Counted from the stretch's first letter, positions 1 through 9,000 are shown. The stretch is DNA of 64,000 bases from Paenibacillus_L residui (GCF_042677205.1 NZ_JBHTIU010000027.1:284849-348848); one strand, 5' to 3'. The notes: generated by a model not told the origin, from the letters alone. Numbers and translations: made by a program.

Positions 1-563
1 GTATTCTCGACTTTGGTAATATACGCCTTAATGCGATCTCCATGCTTGAATTTATCGGTCGGCATCAATTCGTTGAGAGGAAGCACCGCTTCAACCTTGC
101 CCAGATCCACATAAATATTTCTGGTATCCTGCCGTTGAACGATTCCAGTAACGATATCTTCTTCCTTCTCAATAAAAGCGTTATAGATAAGGCCTCTTTC
201 CGCTTCGCGGATTCTTTGGGTCACGACCTGCTTAGCCGTCTGAGCCGCAATCCTTCCAAAATCCTTAGGAGTTACCTCAATCTCGACGATGTCGTCCAAC
301 TGATAGTTCGGGTTAATCTCTCTGGCCGCATCCAGAGAGATTTCGAGACGGGGATCAAGCACCTCGTCCGCAACCGTTTTACGGGCATATACCTTAATCA
401 AGCCGGTCTGCCGGTTAATGTCGACCCGTACATTCTGGGCCGTGTTGAAATTTCGTTTGTAGCTGGAAATCAATGCCGCCTCGATCGCCTCAATCAGGAT
501 ATCTTTGCTGATACCCTTTTGAGTTTCAATCTCGTGCAGCGCTTCAATAAAATCGGTGTTCAT
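1..563 (-). CDS. nusA: Transcription termination/antitermination protein NusA (5' part only)
   Basis: NusA binds RNA polymerase and nascent RNA and promotes pausing, intrinsic termination and antitermination. The window holds the first ~187 codons; the gene runs off the left edge. The ATG at 563 follows a strong GAAAGGGGG Shine-Dalgarno sequence at about 10 nt. The translated N-terminus (MNTDFIEALHEIETQKGISK) and the following NusA N-terminal domain, then the start of the S1 RNA-binding domain (VTGIVQRQDTRNIYVDLG at about residues 138-155), match the family. It lies downstream of rimP, the usual partner, with about 185 bp of repeat-containing DNA between them, which is unusual for this operon. 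Recognition is secure; the missing part is only an edge effect. Confidence 0.95.
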   Translation of the reverse strand, partial: MNTDFIEALHEIETQKGISKDILIEAIEAALISSYKRNFNTAQNVRVDINRQTGLIKVYARKTVADEVLDPRLEISLDAAREINPNYQLDDIVEIEVTPKDFGRIAAQTAKQVVTQRIREAERGLIYNAFIEKEEDIVTGIVQRQDTRNIYVDLGKVEAVLPLNELMPTDKFKHGDRIKAYITKVEN

Positions 564-627
564 TGAACTTCTTTCCCCCTTTCAATAATTAACAGCCGAA
601 AACTTCGGAAATTTTACCACATAGGAA

Positions 628-705
628 CCGTCCTTGGGACAGGCTCGTTTAACCGATGAAATATAAGACAGGTATAAGGTGAAACTTATACTTTCTTATA
701 TTTAA
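628..705. repeat. Dispersed intergenic repeat, copy 1
   Basis: The stretch starting CCGTCCTTGGGACAGG and running through the motif CCGATGAAATAT to GGTGAAACTTATACT is closely matched at 9719-9778, which lies just downstream of dxr. Both copies are in the 3' flank of a minus-strand gene and in the same orientation. A small hairpin (GTCC...GGAC) sits at the left end. No coding potential is seen. Confidence 0.75.
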
Positions 706-750
706 ATATAAGACAGGTATAAGGTGAAACTTATACTTTCTTATATTTTT
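661..750. repeat. Tandem 45-bp palindromic repeat between rimP and nusA
   Basis: Two head-to-tail copies, 661-705 and 706-750, differ at about two positions. Each contains the perfect hairpin GTATAAG-gtgaaa-CTTATAC, enclosed by a second pair ATATAAG/CTTATAT, so each copy can form a nested stem. The rimP stop codon (749-751) overlaps the edge of copy 2. The sequence just upstream (628-660) together with copy 1 is related to 9719-9778, so this is a dispersed family and not a single local duplication. In rimP-nusA mRNA both hairpins would lie between the two genes. Confidence 0.85.
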
Positions 751-1207
751 AAAAAACGATGGCAAGCCTAGCGCTAGCCATTTTCTCAGTTGGAATCGTA
801 TGCTGTTTCTTGCCCACCTCGATAACCAGCTCGCTGCCGTCATAAGACTTCAGCCTGCCTTCAAACTCCTTCAATCCATCCACCGGCTCATATGTAGTTA
901 CGAACACATGCTTGTCAACCGCCTTCACGAAATCTTCCGGCTTCTTGAGCGGTCGCTCCGCTCCGGGGGAGGATACTTCTAAGAAGTAGGCGTTCGGAAT
1001 CGGATCCTTCTCATCCAGCTTAGCGCTCAAATATTCGCTCAGCCTTCCGCAGTCGTCAATGTCGATTCCGCCTTCCTTGTCAACATAAACACGGAGGAAC
1101 CAGTTGCTGCCTTCCTTCAAATATTCGATATCGACCAGTTCCATTGCGTGTTCTTCCAAATAGGGTTGGATCATCTTCTCCACGGTTGTTTTGATGTGCG
1201 AACTCAA
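749..1207 (-). CDS. rimP: Ribosome maturation factor RimP
   Basis: RimP is needed for maturation of the 30S ribosomal subunit. The 152-residue product has the family core: N-terminal domain with LVDIEYLKEGSNWFLRVYVD, the conserved GGIDIDDCGRLSEYLSAKLD segment and the motif YFLEVSSPGAERPL, followed by the C-terminal SH3-like domain. I chose TTG at 1207 because AAGGGGG lies 8 nt upstream; the in-frame ATG at 1231 has no such site and would add eight residues that are atypical for the family. It is the first gene of a rimP-nusA transcript driven by the promoter at 1334-1362. Confidence 0.93.
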   Translation of the reverse strand: MSSHIKTTVEKMIQPYLEEHAMELVDIEYLKEGSNWFLRVYVDKEGGIDIDDCGRLSEYLSAKLDEKDPIPNAYFLEVSSPGAERPLKKPEDFVKAVDKHVFVTTYEPVDGLKEFEGRLKSYDGSELVIEVGKKQHTIPTEKMASARLAIVF

Positions 1208-1275
1208 TAGTACTGCCCCCTTACGCTGCATTATCTGCTTGGTTGGACTTCCTGCATGGCTATATCAAAATGTAA

Positions 1276-1295
1276 AGAGTGGGTTTCCCCACTCT
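1276..1295 (-). promoter_or_regulatory. Leader hairpin with weak U-tract upstream of rimP-nusA (candidate NusA-dependent attenuator)
   Basis: On the minus strand AGAGTGGG and CCCACTCT pair perfectly around a 4-nt loop, and are followed by a broken U-tract (UUUACAUUUU). It lies about 30 nt into the ~120-nt untranslated leader between the promoter and the rimP start. B. subtilis nusA is reported to autoregulate through NusA-dependent termination in its operon leader; a strong stem with a poor U-tract is what such terminators look like. The function here is inferred. Confidence 0.55.
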
Positions 1296-1333
1296 CCGAA
1301 AGCGATCGCATATCATCATTATTACCAAAAGAA

Positions 1334-1362
1334 ATTATAACATAACAGAGTTTTCCTTACAA
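1334..1362 (-). promoter_or_regulatory. Sigma-A type promoter for rimP-nusA
   Basis: On the minus strand: -35 TTGTAA (1357-1362), 17-nt spacer, -10 TATAAT (1334-1339) with an extended TG one base before it. The predicted transcript starts near 1327, downstream of the polC terminator and upstream of the leader hairpin. Confidence 0.7.
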
Positions 1363-1371
1363 TAGGCTGTT

Positions 1372-1397
1372 AAAAATAAGCCCGCTTAGCGGCTTAT
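1372..1397 (-). terminator. Intrinsic terminator downstream of polC
   Basis: On the minus strand ATAAGCCGC-taa-GCGGGCTTAT forms a stem (one bulged G) followed by TTTTT. It sits about 90 nt after the polC stop codon and just before the rimP promoter, so it separates the two units. Confidence 0.7.
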
Positions 1398-1487
1398 CCT
1401 TCGAAGCTTATTCCGTCCACACCCCGGCAGGATCAGTGTCTAAACCTTGCTCTTATCGGACGCCTCTTCGCAGGTGTCGTCGAATGC

Positions 1488-4400
1488 CTAGAAAAGTGAG
1501 AGCTGGTTGGATTCCGGCATTCCTCTGAAGCAGCCCATTCCATTCAAGATTTCGAGGACGGTCTTGGAAACTTTGGCCCGGTTCTGGAAGTCCTCCATCG
1601 AAAGAAACTCCCCATCCTCCTTGGCAGCCGCTATATGCTTGGCCGCCGTCTCCCCGATCCCCTGAACGGCGGAGAAAGGCGGAATCAGGGAATCCCCGCG
1701 AATGATGAAACGGGTGGCATCGGACAGCATCAAATCAATCGGCTTGAAAGTGAAGCCCCGTGCCGTCATCTCCAGCCCCATTTCGAGAACGGATACCATG
1801 CTCTTTTCCTTCGCAGTCGCCTGGAAGCCCTTCTCCTCAATCTCATTCAGCTTTCTCATAATCGCGTCATAGCCTTGACAGAATAATTCCACATCGAAAT
1901 CTTCCGCGCGAACCGAGAAGTATGTAGCGTAGAACTCAATCGGATGGTACACCTTGAAATATGCGGTCCGCACTGCGGAAATAACATAAGCGGCGGCATG
2001 CGCTTTGGGAAACATATATTCAATTTTCTCACAGGAATCGATATACCAGGCCGGAACATTGTGCTTTCGCATCTCTTCCTTCCATTCTTCCGTCAGCCCG
2101 CGCCCTTTCCGTACGCTTTCAGTAATTTTGAAGGCGAGGCCGGCTTCCATCCCTGCTTTATAGATGAGATACAGCATAATATCGTCGCGGCAGCCGATCA
2201 CTGTCTTGATGTTGCAGGTCCCGTTGCGAATCAATTCCTGGGCATTCCCTAACCATACGCCGGTTCCGTGGGACAGACCCGAAATCTGCAGCAAATCCGC
2301 AAAAGAGGAAGGCTGCGTCTCCTGCAGCATCTGCCGGACGAATTTGGTCCCCATCTCGGGCACTCCGTAGGTGGCCACCGGCGAACGGATTTGCTCAGGC
2401 GTCACTCCCAGGGCTTCCGTAGAGTTAAAGATGCTCATCACCTTGGGATCATTCATCGGTATCGTTGTCGGATCGACCCCGGTCAGATCCTGGAGCATTC
2501 TCATCATCGTCGGATCATCGTGCCCGAGAATATCGAGCTTAAGCAGATTCTCGTCGAAAGCATGGTAGTCGAAGTGAGTCGTCTTCCACTCGGATTTCGT
2601 ATCGTCAGCCGGATATTGAACCGGAGTAATGTCCTCTACCTCGATATAATCGGGAACGACAACGATCCCGCCCGGGTGCTGGCCCGTGCTTCGTTTAACG
2701 CCGGTACATCCCATAGCCAGACGCCTCAGCTCTGCATTCCGCCAGCTTTCCCCCTTCAGCTCCTCATACTTCTTGACGAAGCCGAACGCTGTTTTGTCCG
2801 CAACGGTACCTATCGTTCCGGCGCGGAAGACACTCTTCTCCCCGAACATCACCTTCGTAAAGTTATGGGCTTCCGGCTGGTATTCCCCGGAGAAGTTCAA
2901 GTCGATATCCGGCACCTTGTCCCCTTTGAACCCCAGGAAGGTTTCGAACGGAATATCCTGCCCTTCCCCCTTCAGCCGGCCTCCGCATTGCTCACATTCC
3001 TTATCCGGGAGGTCGAATCCGCTCGGAATGCTTCCATCCGTAAAAAATTCGCTATGCTTGCATTGGGCGCATATATAATGAGGAGGCAGCGGATTTACCT
3101 CTGAAATTCCGAGCATGGTGGCTACGAAAGAGGAACCGACCGATCCCCGGGAGCCGACCAAATACCCGTCGGCGTTCGATTTTTTGACCAATCGTTCGGA
3201 AATCAGATAGTTCGCAGAGAACCCGTATTGAATAATCGGCTTCAATTCTTTCTCCAGCCGGTCAATAACAATTTGCGGCAGCGGATCGCCATAGATGCTC
3301 TTGGCCGTCTCATAGCAGGTAGTTCGAATCTCCTCGTCTGCCCCTTCAATGATAGGGGAGAACAAGCCGTTGTCCGTCGGCCCCCCCTTGCGCGGGAAGA
3401 GCTCTATCTCCTCGAACCGGTCCGCCAGCGAGTCGGTATTCGTTACCACCACTTCATAAGCTTTCTTCTCGCCCAGGAAAGAGAAAGCCTGCAGCATTTC
3501 GTCCGTAGTACGCAAATGCGCATCCGGCTTGCGCAAGTCTTTCAGCGGGCTGAATCCGGTGATGCCATTGATCGTAATATCGCGGCAAATTTTATCTTTA
3601 GGATCCAGATAATGGACATTCCCCGTCGCAATGACCGGTTTGCCCAGCTTTTCTCCAATTTGGACGATTCTACGGAGCGCATTCTCCAACTGTTCCCGGC
3701 TGCCTACCAATCCTTTGTCTACCAAATGCATATAAAAATCAATAGGCTGAATTTCGAGCACATCATAATATTGGGCTACCTCTTCGGCTTCCTCCTGCGA
3801 TTTATTCAGCACGGTTTCGAAAAATTCGCCCTTCTCGCAGCCGGATATGACGAGGAGTCCTTCTCTATGCTCCGTCAGCTTGCTCTTAGGGATGCACGGA
3901 ACTCTATTATAGTAATCGGTATGTGACAGGGAGACCAGCTTGTACAAATTTTTCTTGCCCAAGGAGTTAAGTGCATAGACACAGCAGTGAAAAGGCCGCG
4001 TATTGGACAAATCTTGCCCGACAAATCGATTTAGCGAAGACAAATCTTCTATTTCCTGCTCAAGAGCATCCTTGATCATGTGGAATAGAATACTTCCCAA
4101 GGCTTCGGCATCGTCAATCGCGCGGTGATGATTCTCCAGGCTGACCTTGAATTTGTCGGCAAGGGTGTTCAGACGGTGATTCTTTAGAGTAGGATAGAGC
4201 ATTCTTGCCATTTCCAGCGTATCCAGCGACGGATTGGACAATTCCCCTAACCCCAGCTGCTTGCAATAATGCTGAATGAATCCCATGTCGAAAGTCGCGT
4301 TATGGGCTACCAGCACACTGTCTCCGACAAATTCGACAAATTTGGGCAGCACATCCTCGAGATCCGGCGCCCCCACCACCATCTCATCCGTAATATTCGT

Positions 4401-5816
4401 CAATTGAGTAATATGGTAGGGTATTCTCTCATGCGGATTGACGAAGCTGGAGAAACGGTCTATCACCTGCGAATCTTTCATTTTCGTCCCGGCAATCTCG
4501 ATAATTTTGTTATCCAGCACAGAGAGACCGGTCGTTTCTATATCAAATACGACATAAGTCGCATCGGCCAATTTACGCGAATCCGGACGAGTGACGATCG
4601 GAATCGAATCATTGACGACGTTGGCCTCCAGGCCATAAATGACTTTGATCCCATGCTTATGAGCAGCATGATTAGCTTCGGGGAAGGATTGGACGCCGCT
4701 ATGATCGGTAATGGCAATCGCCTTGTGTCCCCATTTCGCCGCCCGCTTAATATATTGGTCTACAGGAGTAACGGCATCCATGGCGCTCATTGTCGTGTGC
4801 AGATGGAACTCCACCCGCTTCGTTTCCGCATCATCGGAGCGGTCGTCGGGCGGGGTTACTTCATTGACGTCCTGCGGAATGAACATCAGCTCGGGAGGAT
4901 TGGTAAACCGGTCGTACTCTACCTTTCCTCTCATTTTGAGCCATTTGCCGTTAGAGATAAGACTGTACAGCTTCACATCCTCTTTGGTTCGGGCGAAAGC
5001 CTTGACGGCGATAGAATCCGTATAATCGGTCAAATTAAATAAAAATAAAGTGCTGCCGTTCTTCAGTTCCTTGCGATCAAAGTCAAAAACAAGCCCCTGC
5101 ACCGTAACCTTCTTTTCTTCTTCCTTGATAGACATGAGCGGCACCGGGACGTCCCGGATCTCAAAACCGATCATCAACGAGGAAGGATCATCGGATTTGC
5201 GTGCTTCCGCCGCTTCCTTCTCCGCAGACATCATCATTTCCTGAGTGACGGTTCTTTCCTCTTCCTCGATCATTTTGGCGAAGGCCAGATATTCCTCCTC
5301 GGCCGACTCCCCGATTTGCATAACCACATCATATTGAATGGAGAAGAATTCCGCATAATAGCGCTGAATCCAGCGGTCCAGCTGCTTCTTCCTCGCCAGC
5401 TCAAGACCGATCTGATCAAGCAGCAGCAGACTGATCCTCTGTCCCTCCACCTTGATCTTGGCTTTGGTCAGCCATCCGTTAATCGATATGACCTTATGCT
5501 TAATCCATTCAATCATTAAAGGCCAATATTCTTCCACCAACAGGGCGCGGACCGCTTCGTCCGAATATTCAAACACGAAGCGGATCTCTGAGATATGGGC
5601 GAACTTCGCCTTTATTTTGGCACAAAATTCGCGATATACGTCACAGGGGATCAGGCTGTTCTTATGAATGAAGAAAGTCCATTCCGAGTTGCTCTCGCTT
5701 ACCTCCACCCGGTCAATGTAACCATCCCGAAAGTGCGTCTCTATGATCTCCGGCGCAATATCCGCCTGTCTCATCAGCAGCTCGAAACGGGTTCTTCCGT
5801 CCGGCATCCCGCTCAT
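1488..5816 (-). CDS. polC: DNA polymerase III alpha subunit, PolC type (replicative polymerase with 3'-5' exonuclease)
   Basis: PolC is the main replicative polymerase of low-G+C Gram-positives. The 1442-residue product shows the family order: N-terminal domain, OB fold (about 220-310), PHP domain starting at VEFHLHTT (about 337), an inserted DEDDh proofreading exonuclease with VVFDIETTGLS (about 420), a zinc site with CAQC (about 919) and CEQC (about 942), and the polymerase palm motif PDIDLNFS (about 970). I chose ATG at 5816 because GGGGAGGTGGAGAA lies directly before it; the longer reading at 5843 adds an atypical MPILWGGGE. Position between proS and rimP is as in B. subtilis. Confidence 0.97.
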   Translation of the reverse strand: MSGMPDGRTRFELLMRQADIAPEIIETHFRDGYIDRVEVSESNSEWTFFIHKNSLIPCDVYREFCAKIKAKFAHISEIRFVFEYSDEAVRALLVEEYWPLMIEWIKHKVISINGWLTKAKIKVEGQRISLLLLDQIGLELARKKQLDRWIQRYYAEFFSIQYDVVMQIGESAEEEYLAFAKMIEEEERTVTQEMMMSAEKEAAEARKSDDPSSLMIGFEIRDVPVPLMSIKEEEKKVTVQGLVFDFDRKELKNGSTLFLFNLTDYTDSIAVKAFARTKEDVKLYSLISNGKWLKMRGKVEYDRFTNPPELMFIPQDVNEVTPPDDRSDDAETKRVEFHLHTTMSAMDAVTPVDQYIKRAAKWGHKAIAITDHSGVQSFPEANHAAHKHGIKVIYGLEANVVNDSIPIVTRPDSRKLADATYVVFDIETTGLSVLDNKIIEIAGTKMKDSQVIDRFSSFVNPHERIPYHITQLTNITDEMVVGAPDLEDVLPKFVEFVGDSVLVAHNATFDMGFIQHYCKQLGLGELSNPSLDTLEMARMLYPTLKNHRLNTLADKFKVSLENHHRAIDDAEALGSILFHMIKDALEQEIEDLSSLNRFVGQDLSNTRPFHCCVYALNSLGKKNLYKLVSLSHTDYYNRVPCIPKSKLTEHREGLLVISGCEKGEFFETVLNKSQEEAEEVAQYYDVLEIQPIDFYMHLVDKGLVGSREQLENALRRIVQIGEKLGKPVIATGNVHYLDPKDKICRDITINGITGFSPLKDLRKPDAHLRTTDEMLQAFSFLGEKKAYEVVVTNTDSLADRFEEIELFPRKGGPTDNGLFSPIIEGADEEIRTTCYETAKSIYGDPLPQIVIDRLEKELKPIIQYGFSANYLISERLVKKSNADGYLVGSRGSVGSSFVATMLGISEVNPLPPHYICAQCKHSEFFTDGSIPSGFDLPDKECEQCGGRLKGEGQDIPFETFLGFKGDKVPDIDLNFSGEYQPEAHNFTKVMFGEKSVFRAGTIGTVADKTAFGFVKKYEELKGESWRNAELRRLAMGCTGVKRSTGQHPGGIVVVPDYIEVEDITPVQYPADDTKSEWKTTHFDYHAFDENLLKLDILGHDDPTMMRMLQDLTGVDPTTIPMNDPKVMSIFNSTEALGVTPEQIRSPVATYGVPEMGTKFVRQMLQETQPSSFADLLQISGLSHGTGVWLGNAQELIRNGTCNIKTVIGCRDDIMLYLIYKAGMEAGLAFKITESVRKGRGLTEEWKEEMRKHNVPAWYIDSCEKIEYMFPKAHAAAYVISAVRTAYFKVYHPIEFYATYFSVRAEDFDVELFCQGYDAIMRKLNEIEEKGFQATAKEKSMVSVLEMGLEMTARGFTFKPIDLMLSDATRFIIRGDSLIPPFSAVQGIGETAAKHIAAAKEDGEFLSMEDFQNRAKVSKTVLEILNGMGCFRGMPESNQLSLF

Positions 5817-5847
5817 TTCTCCACCTCCCCATAATATTGGCAAAGAG

Positions 5848-5906
5848 AAAGGGCAGAGGCCATATATACGGTTCTTTAGGCCGGATATAAAGTTCTCATG
5901 CCCTTT
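5848..5906 (-). terminator. Terminator-like hairpin between proS and polC
   Basis: On the minus strand AAAGGGCA and TGCCCTTT pair at the ends of a ~59-nt element with a smaller GGCC-containing hairpin inside, followed by TCTCTTTG. The U-tract is imperfect, so it may attenuate rather than stop transcription into polC, whose start codon is about 30 nt further on. Confidence 0.5.
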
Positions 5907-5981
5907 TGTCTTTTTACTTCGTTTATCTAAAATGACGGGCTCAGCGATTTAAGCATATCCCTTTCGCACCGACCTGAGTTC

Positions 5982-7430
5982 CTAGTAGGAACGGCCGAAA
6001 ACTACCGTATGCTGAGCCTTCTCCCCACAGGCGATACAATGAGTTTTAACCACTTCGGGTTCAAAAGGAATGTTGCGGCTGGTTGCCCCGGTCTCTTCCT
6101 TCACCTGAGCTTCACAGGCATCCGATCCGCACCATCCGGCCCAGACGAAGCCGCGCTTCTCCTCCAAAAATGCTTTCAGCTCGTCCAGTCGGTCGACGGA
6201 GCCGAAATGCTCCTTGGAGAATGCCTTGGCCCGCTCGAACATTTCCTTATGAATATCTTCCAGCATCTGCTTGACTTCTTCCACGATTCGTTCCTGGCTG
6301 ACCATGCGCTTCTCCCCGCTGACCCGGGAAACCAAGACGACCTGTCCTTTCTCCATATCCCTCGGTCCCAATTCAATCCGGATGGGAATTCCGCGCATCT
6401 CGTATTCGTTAAACTTCCAGCCCGGACTTTGGTCGGGACGGTCATCCACCTTCACGCGAATGCCCGCCTGTTTAAGCTCGGCAAACAATTCATTCGTCCG
6501 CGCAATGACCGGCCCTCTTGTTTTAGGAGGACCGATCGGAATCATCACCACTTGGGTAGGCGCCACTTTCGGCGGCAGGACGAGCCCGCGATCGTCCCCG
6601 TGAACCATGATCATGGCTCCAATGAGCCGGGTACTGACTCCCCAGGAGGTCGTATGTACATATTGCTGCTGATTGTCCCGATCCAAGTACTGGATATCGA
6701 AGGCAACGGCAAAATTCGTTCCCATGTAATGAGAAGTTCCCGCCTGCACCGCCTTGCCGTCCTTCATCATCGCCTCGATCGAGTAAGTATCTACCGCCCC
6801 GGCGAACTTCTCGGACGGAGTCTTCTTGCCGGCAATGACCGGAATGGCCAAAATATTCTCAACAAATTCGCGGTAAATCTCCAGCATTTGCATCGTTTCC
6901 CGGCGGGCGTCCGCTTCGTCCTCGTGGGCGGTATGCCCCTCCTGCCATAGAAACTCGCTCGTTCTGAGGAATGGCTGGGTTCTCTTTTCCCAGCGAACCA
7001 CATTCGCCCACTGGTTAATGAGGAGAGGAAGATCGCGGTACGAATGGATCCATTCCGCGTACATATGTCCGATCATCGTCTCGGAGGTCGGACGGATTGC
7101 CAATCTTTCCTCCAGCTTCTCTCCTCCGGCTTCCGTTACCCAAGGCAGCTCGGGATTAAAGCCTTCCACGTGCTCCTTTTCCTTCTGAAAGAAGCTCTCC
7201 GGAATAAAGAGCGGGAAATAAGCATTCCGATGCCCGGTTTCCTTGAAACGCGCATCCAATTCTTTCTGGCAAAGCTCCCAAATTTCATAGCTGTCCGGTT
7301 TGAAGACTATGCACCCTCTGACCGGTGAATAGCTCATTAAGTCAGCTTTGCGTATGACATCCAGATACCATCTGGAAAAATCTTCGCTTTGCGGCGTAAT
7401 TTCCTTTACAAATTGTTTCTCCTTAGACAT
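5982..7430 (-). CDS. proS: Proline--tRNA ligase, archaeal/eukaryal-like type (no INS editing domain)
   Basis: The enzyme charges tRNA(Pro). At 482 residues it is much shorter than the ~565-residue bacterial-type ProRS at the same locus in B. subtilis. Class II motifs are visible: RWEKRTQPFLRTSEFLWQEG (about 146-165, motif 2) and the C-terminal LGPRDMEKGQVVLVSR anticodon-domain region. There is no ~180-residue INS editing domain between motifs 2 and 3. The C-terminus carries the extra domain of the type-3 enzymes with Cys pairs (WCGSDAC and HCIACG) and ends in VVFGRSY, all features of the archaeal/eukaryal-like class. It is 30 bp after rseP with no room for a T-box leader. Confidence 0.95.
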   Translation of the reverse strand: MSKEKQFVKEITPQSEDFSRWYLDVIRKADLMSYSPVRGCIVFKPDSYEIWELCQKELDARFKETGHRNAYFPLFIPESFFQKEKEHVEGFNPELPWVTEAGGEKLEERLAIRPTSETMIGHMYAEWIHSYRDLPLLINQWANVVRWEKRTQPFLRTSEFLWQEGHTAHEDEADARRETMQMLEIYREFVENILAIPVIAGKKTPSEKFAGAVDTYSIEAMMKDGKAVQAGTSHYMGTNFAVAFDIQYLDRDNQQQYVHTTSWGVSTRLIGAMIMVHGDDRGLVLPPKVAPTQVVMIPIGPPKTRGPVIARTNELFAELKQAGIRVKVDDRPDQSPGWKFNEYEMRGIPIRIELGPRDMEKGQVVLVSRVSGEKRMVSQERIVEEVKQMLEDIHKEMFERAKAFSKEHFGSVDRLDELKAFLEEKRGFVWAGWCGSDACEAQVKEETGATSRNIPFEPEVVKTHCIACGEKAQHTVVFGRSY

Positions 7431-7460
7431 AAACGACCTCAGCCCTTCTTTCCACGAACA

Positions 7461-8720
7461 TTATCCTTTAATCAACCGCAGAATATCATTGTACGTTACA
7501 GCGATCATCAGCAGCATCAGCATGGCGAACCCGATGAAATGAACCAGGCTCTCCCGGTTGGGATCCACCGGTTTGCCGCGCACCGCTTCGATGCCGAGAA
7601 ACACCAGCCGGCTTCCATCCAGGGCCGGAATCGGCAGCAGGTTGAAAATACCCAAGTATAAGCTTAGAAGCGCGGACCAGTATATCATCGGCGCCGCCCC
7701 GGCCGCAGCGTATTCCCCTGTAACCTCAACGATCCGGACAGGCCCTCCCAGATCATCCAAACTAAATTGGCCGAACACCAGCATCTTGAAGCCGATCATG
7801 ATTTGCTTGGCGACAAGCACCATATTGTTCCAGGCGCCAGTGAAAGCTTCACCGATCTGCACCGAACGGGTGCCGAAAGCCAGCGAAACTCCTACCAGCG
7901 GCTCCGTCGACTCTTTGCCCCGCGGAACGACTTCCTTGCTCAATTGCTCCTGATCCCGTTCAATGACCCAGGTCATCGGCTGTCCGGCCGATGCGTTAAT
8001 AAGCTCCATCAGCTTGTTGCGATCCGTGCCAATCGTCTCTCCGTTCACTTCCCGGATGACATCGCCGGCCGCCAATCCGGCCTTCTCCGCAGGAGAACCG
8101 GGTTCAATGCCGCCCAGAGTGACATTGACCGGCACCCCGTTCATAAACATAAAAATTAGGAACAGCACAAAGGCAAGTATAAAGTTCATTACCGGGCCGG
8201 CAAAAATAGACAAAGCCCGTTGCCCAACCGTCTTGCTTCCGAATTGGCGATCCCATGGAGCGATCTGTGTCTCTTTGCCCCGGGCCACCATCATAGCCTG
8301 CGGATGAATGGCGTATCGGACCGTCTCCCCATCAGAGACCAATTCGACAAACAGCTCCTTCTCCAGATCGATGCGCACGACTTCTCCAAGGAGAACATCC
8401 GAGCGCTGATCCAGCTTATCCAAAAACAGATGTGTCGCTTTATCCTGACCAACACGAATTCCTATCGTCTGGCCGGGAGTAATCTCCACCAATTCCGGGT
8501 CCTCTCCGGCCATTCGGACGAAACCGCCGATGGGCAGCAATCGGAGCGTATACTTCGTCTCGCCTTTCTTAAAGGTAAACAATTTCGGTCCGAAGCCGAT
8601 GGCGAATTCTCGGACAAGGATTCCGGCCCGCTTCGCAAAATAAAAGTGTCCCCATTCATGAAGAGTCACCAACACGAAAAACATGAGGATGATTTGCAAA
8701 CCGATTTGTACATACTCCAA
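7461..8720 (-). CDS. rseP: Site-2 intramembrane zinc metalloprotease RseP/RasP
   Basis: This membrane protease cleaves substrates such as anti-sigma factors and signal peptides within the membrane. The 419-residue product has the zinc motif HEWGH (21-25) in the first membrane segment, the family motif FAIGFGPKLF just after it, a PDZ domain around 200-280 (GSPAEKAGLAAGDVI), and the second metal-site region PIPALDGSRL (about 365) near the last membrane helices. I chose TTG at 8720, which follows GGGAGG by 8 nt; the ATG at 8768 has no ribosome site and would add a polar leader before the first membrane helix. In B. subtilis it follows dxr directly; here 1.1 kb of repeats intervenes. Confidence 0.94.
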   Translation of the reverse strand: MEYVQIGLQIILMFFVLVTLHEWGHFYFAKRAGILVREFAIGFGPKLFTFKKGETKYTLRLLPIGGFVRMAGEDPELVEITPGQTIGIRVGQDKATHLFLDKLDQRSDVLLGEVVRIDLEKELFVELVSDGETVRYAIHPQAMMVARGKETQIAPWDRQFGSKTVGQRALSIFAGPVMNFILAFVLFLIFMFMNGVPVNVTLGGIEPGSPAEKAGLAAGDVIREVNGETIGTDRNKLMELINASAGQPMTWVIERDQEQLSKEVVPRGKESTEPLVGVSLAFGTRSVQIGEAFTGAWNNMVLVAKQIMIGFKMLVFGQFSLDDLGGPVRIVEVTGEYAAAGAAPMIYWSALLSLYLGIFNLLPIPALDGSRLVFLGIEAVRGKPVDPNRESLVHFIGFAMLMLLMIAVTYNDILRLIKG

Positions 8721-9000
8721 TCTTGGTTCCTCCCAGCTAAACGGTAATGTATTGCCGAACAGTATCATCCTGTCGCCCGCGCACGTTAATCCGCCCTATC
8801 TCCCGGATGAAATGAAATGCCCCAAGCGAAAGCGCGGACAACAGCTTTATTATGCCTGAGAAAGGCAGCGTATCATTAGTTTTTACTGTTCTAAGATTAA
8901 CATGTTTTCCATTTCCAATACAAGCCGGGTCGACTATATCCCATTTATATGTACAAAACAGGAACAACTATTCATGTCCGCTTTCTATATTAACCCCTAC

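Noticed and set aside
661..750. CRISPR-like repeats between rimP and nusA
   Set aside because: The two 45-bp copies are directly adjacent with no spacers; it is a tandem duplication of a palindrome, not an array. No cas genes are near.
2268..3104. 278-codon plus-strand open frame opposite polC
   Set aside because: Antisense to the polymerase core of polC; no ribosome site or domain.
7431..7460. T-box leader for proS
   Set aside because: Only 30 bp separate rseP and proS, too short for a T-box; no such structure is seen.
8737..8967. 76-codon minus-strand frame upstream of rseP
   Set aside because: It overlaps the 5' part of the rseP frame region, has no ribosome site and no domain; the true rseP start is the TTG at 8720.
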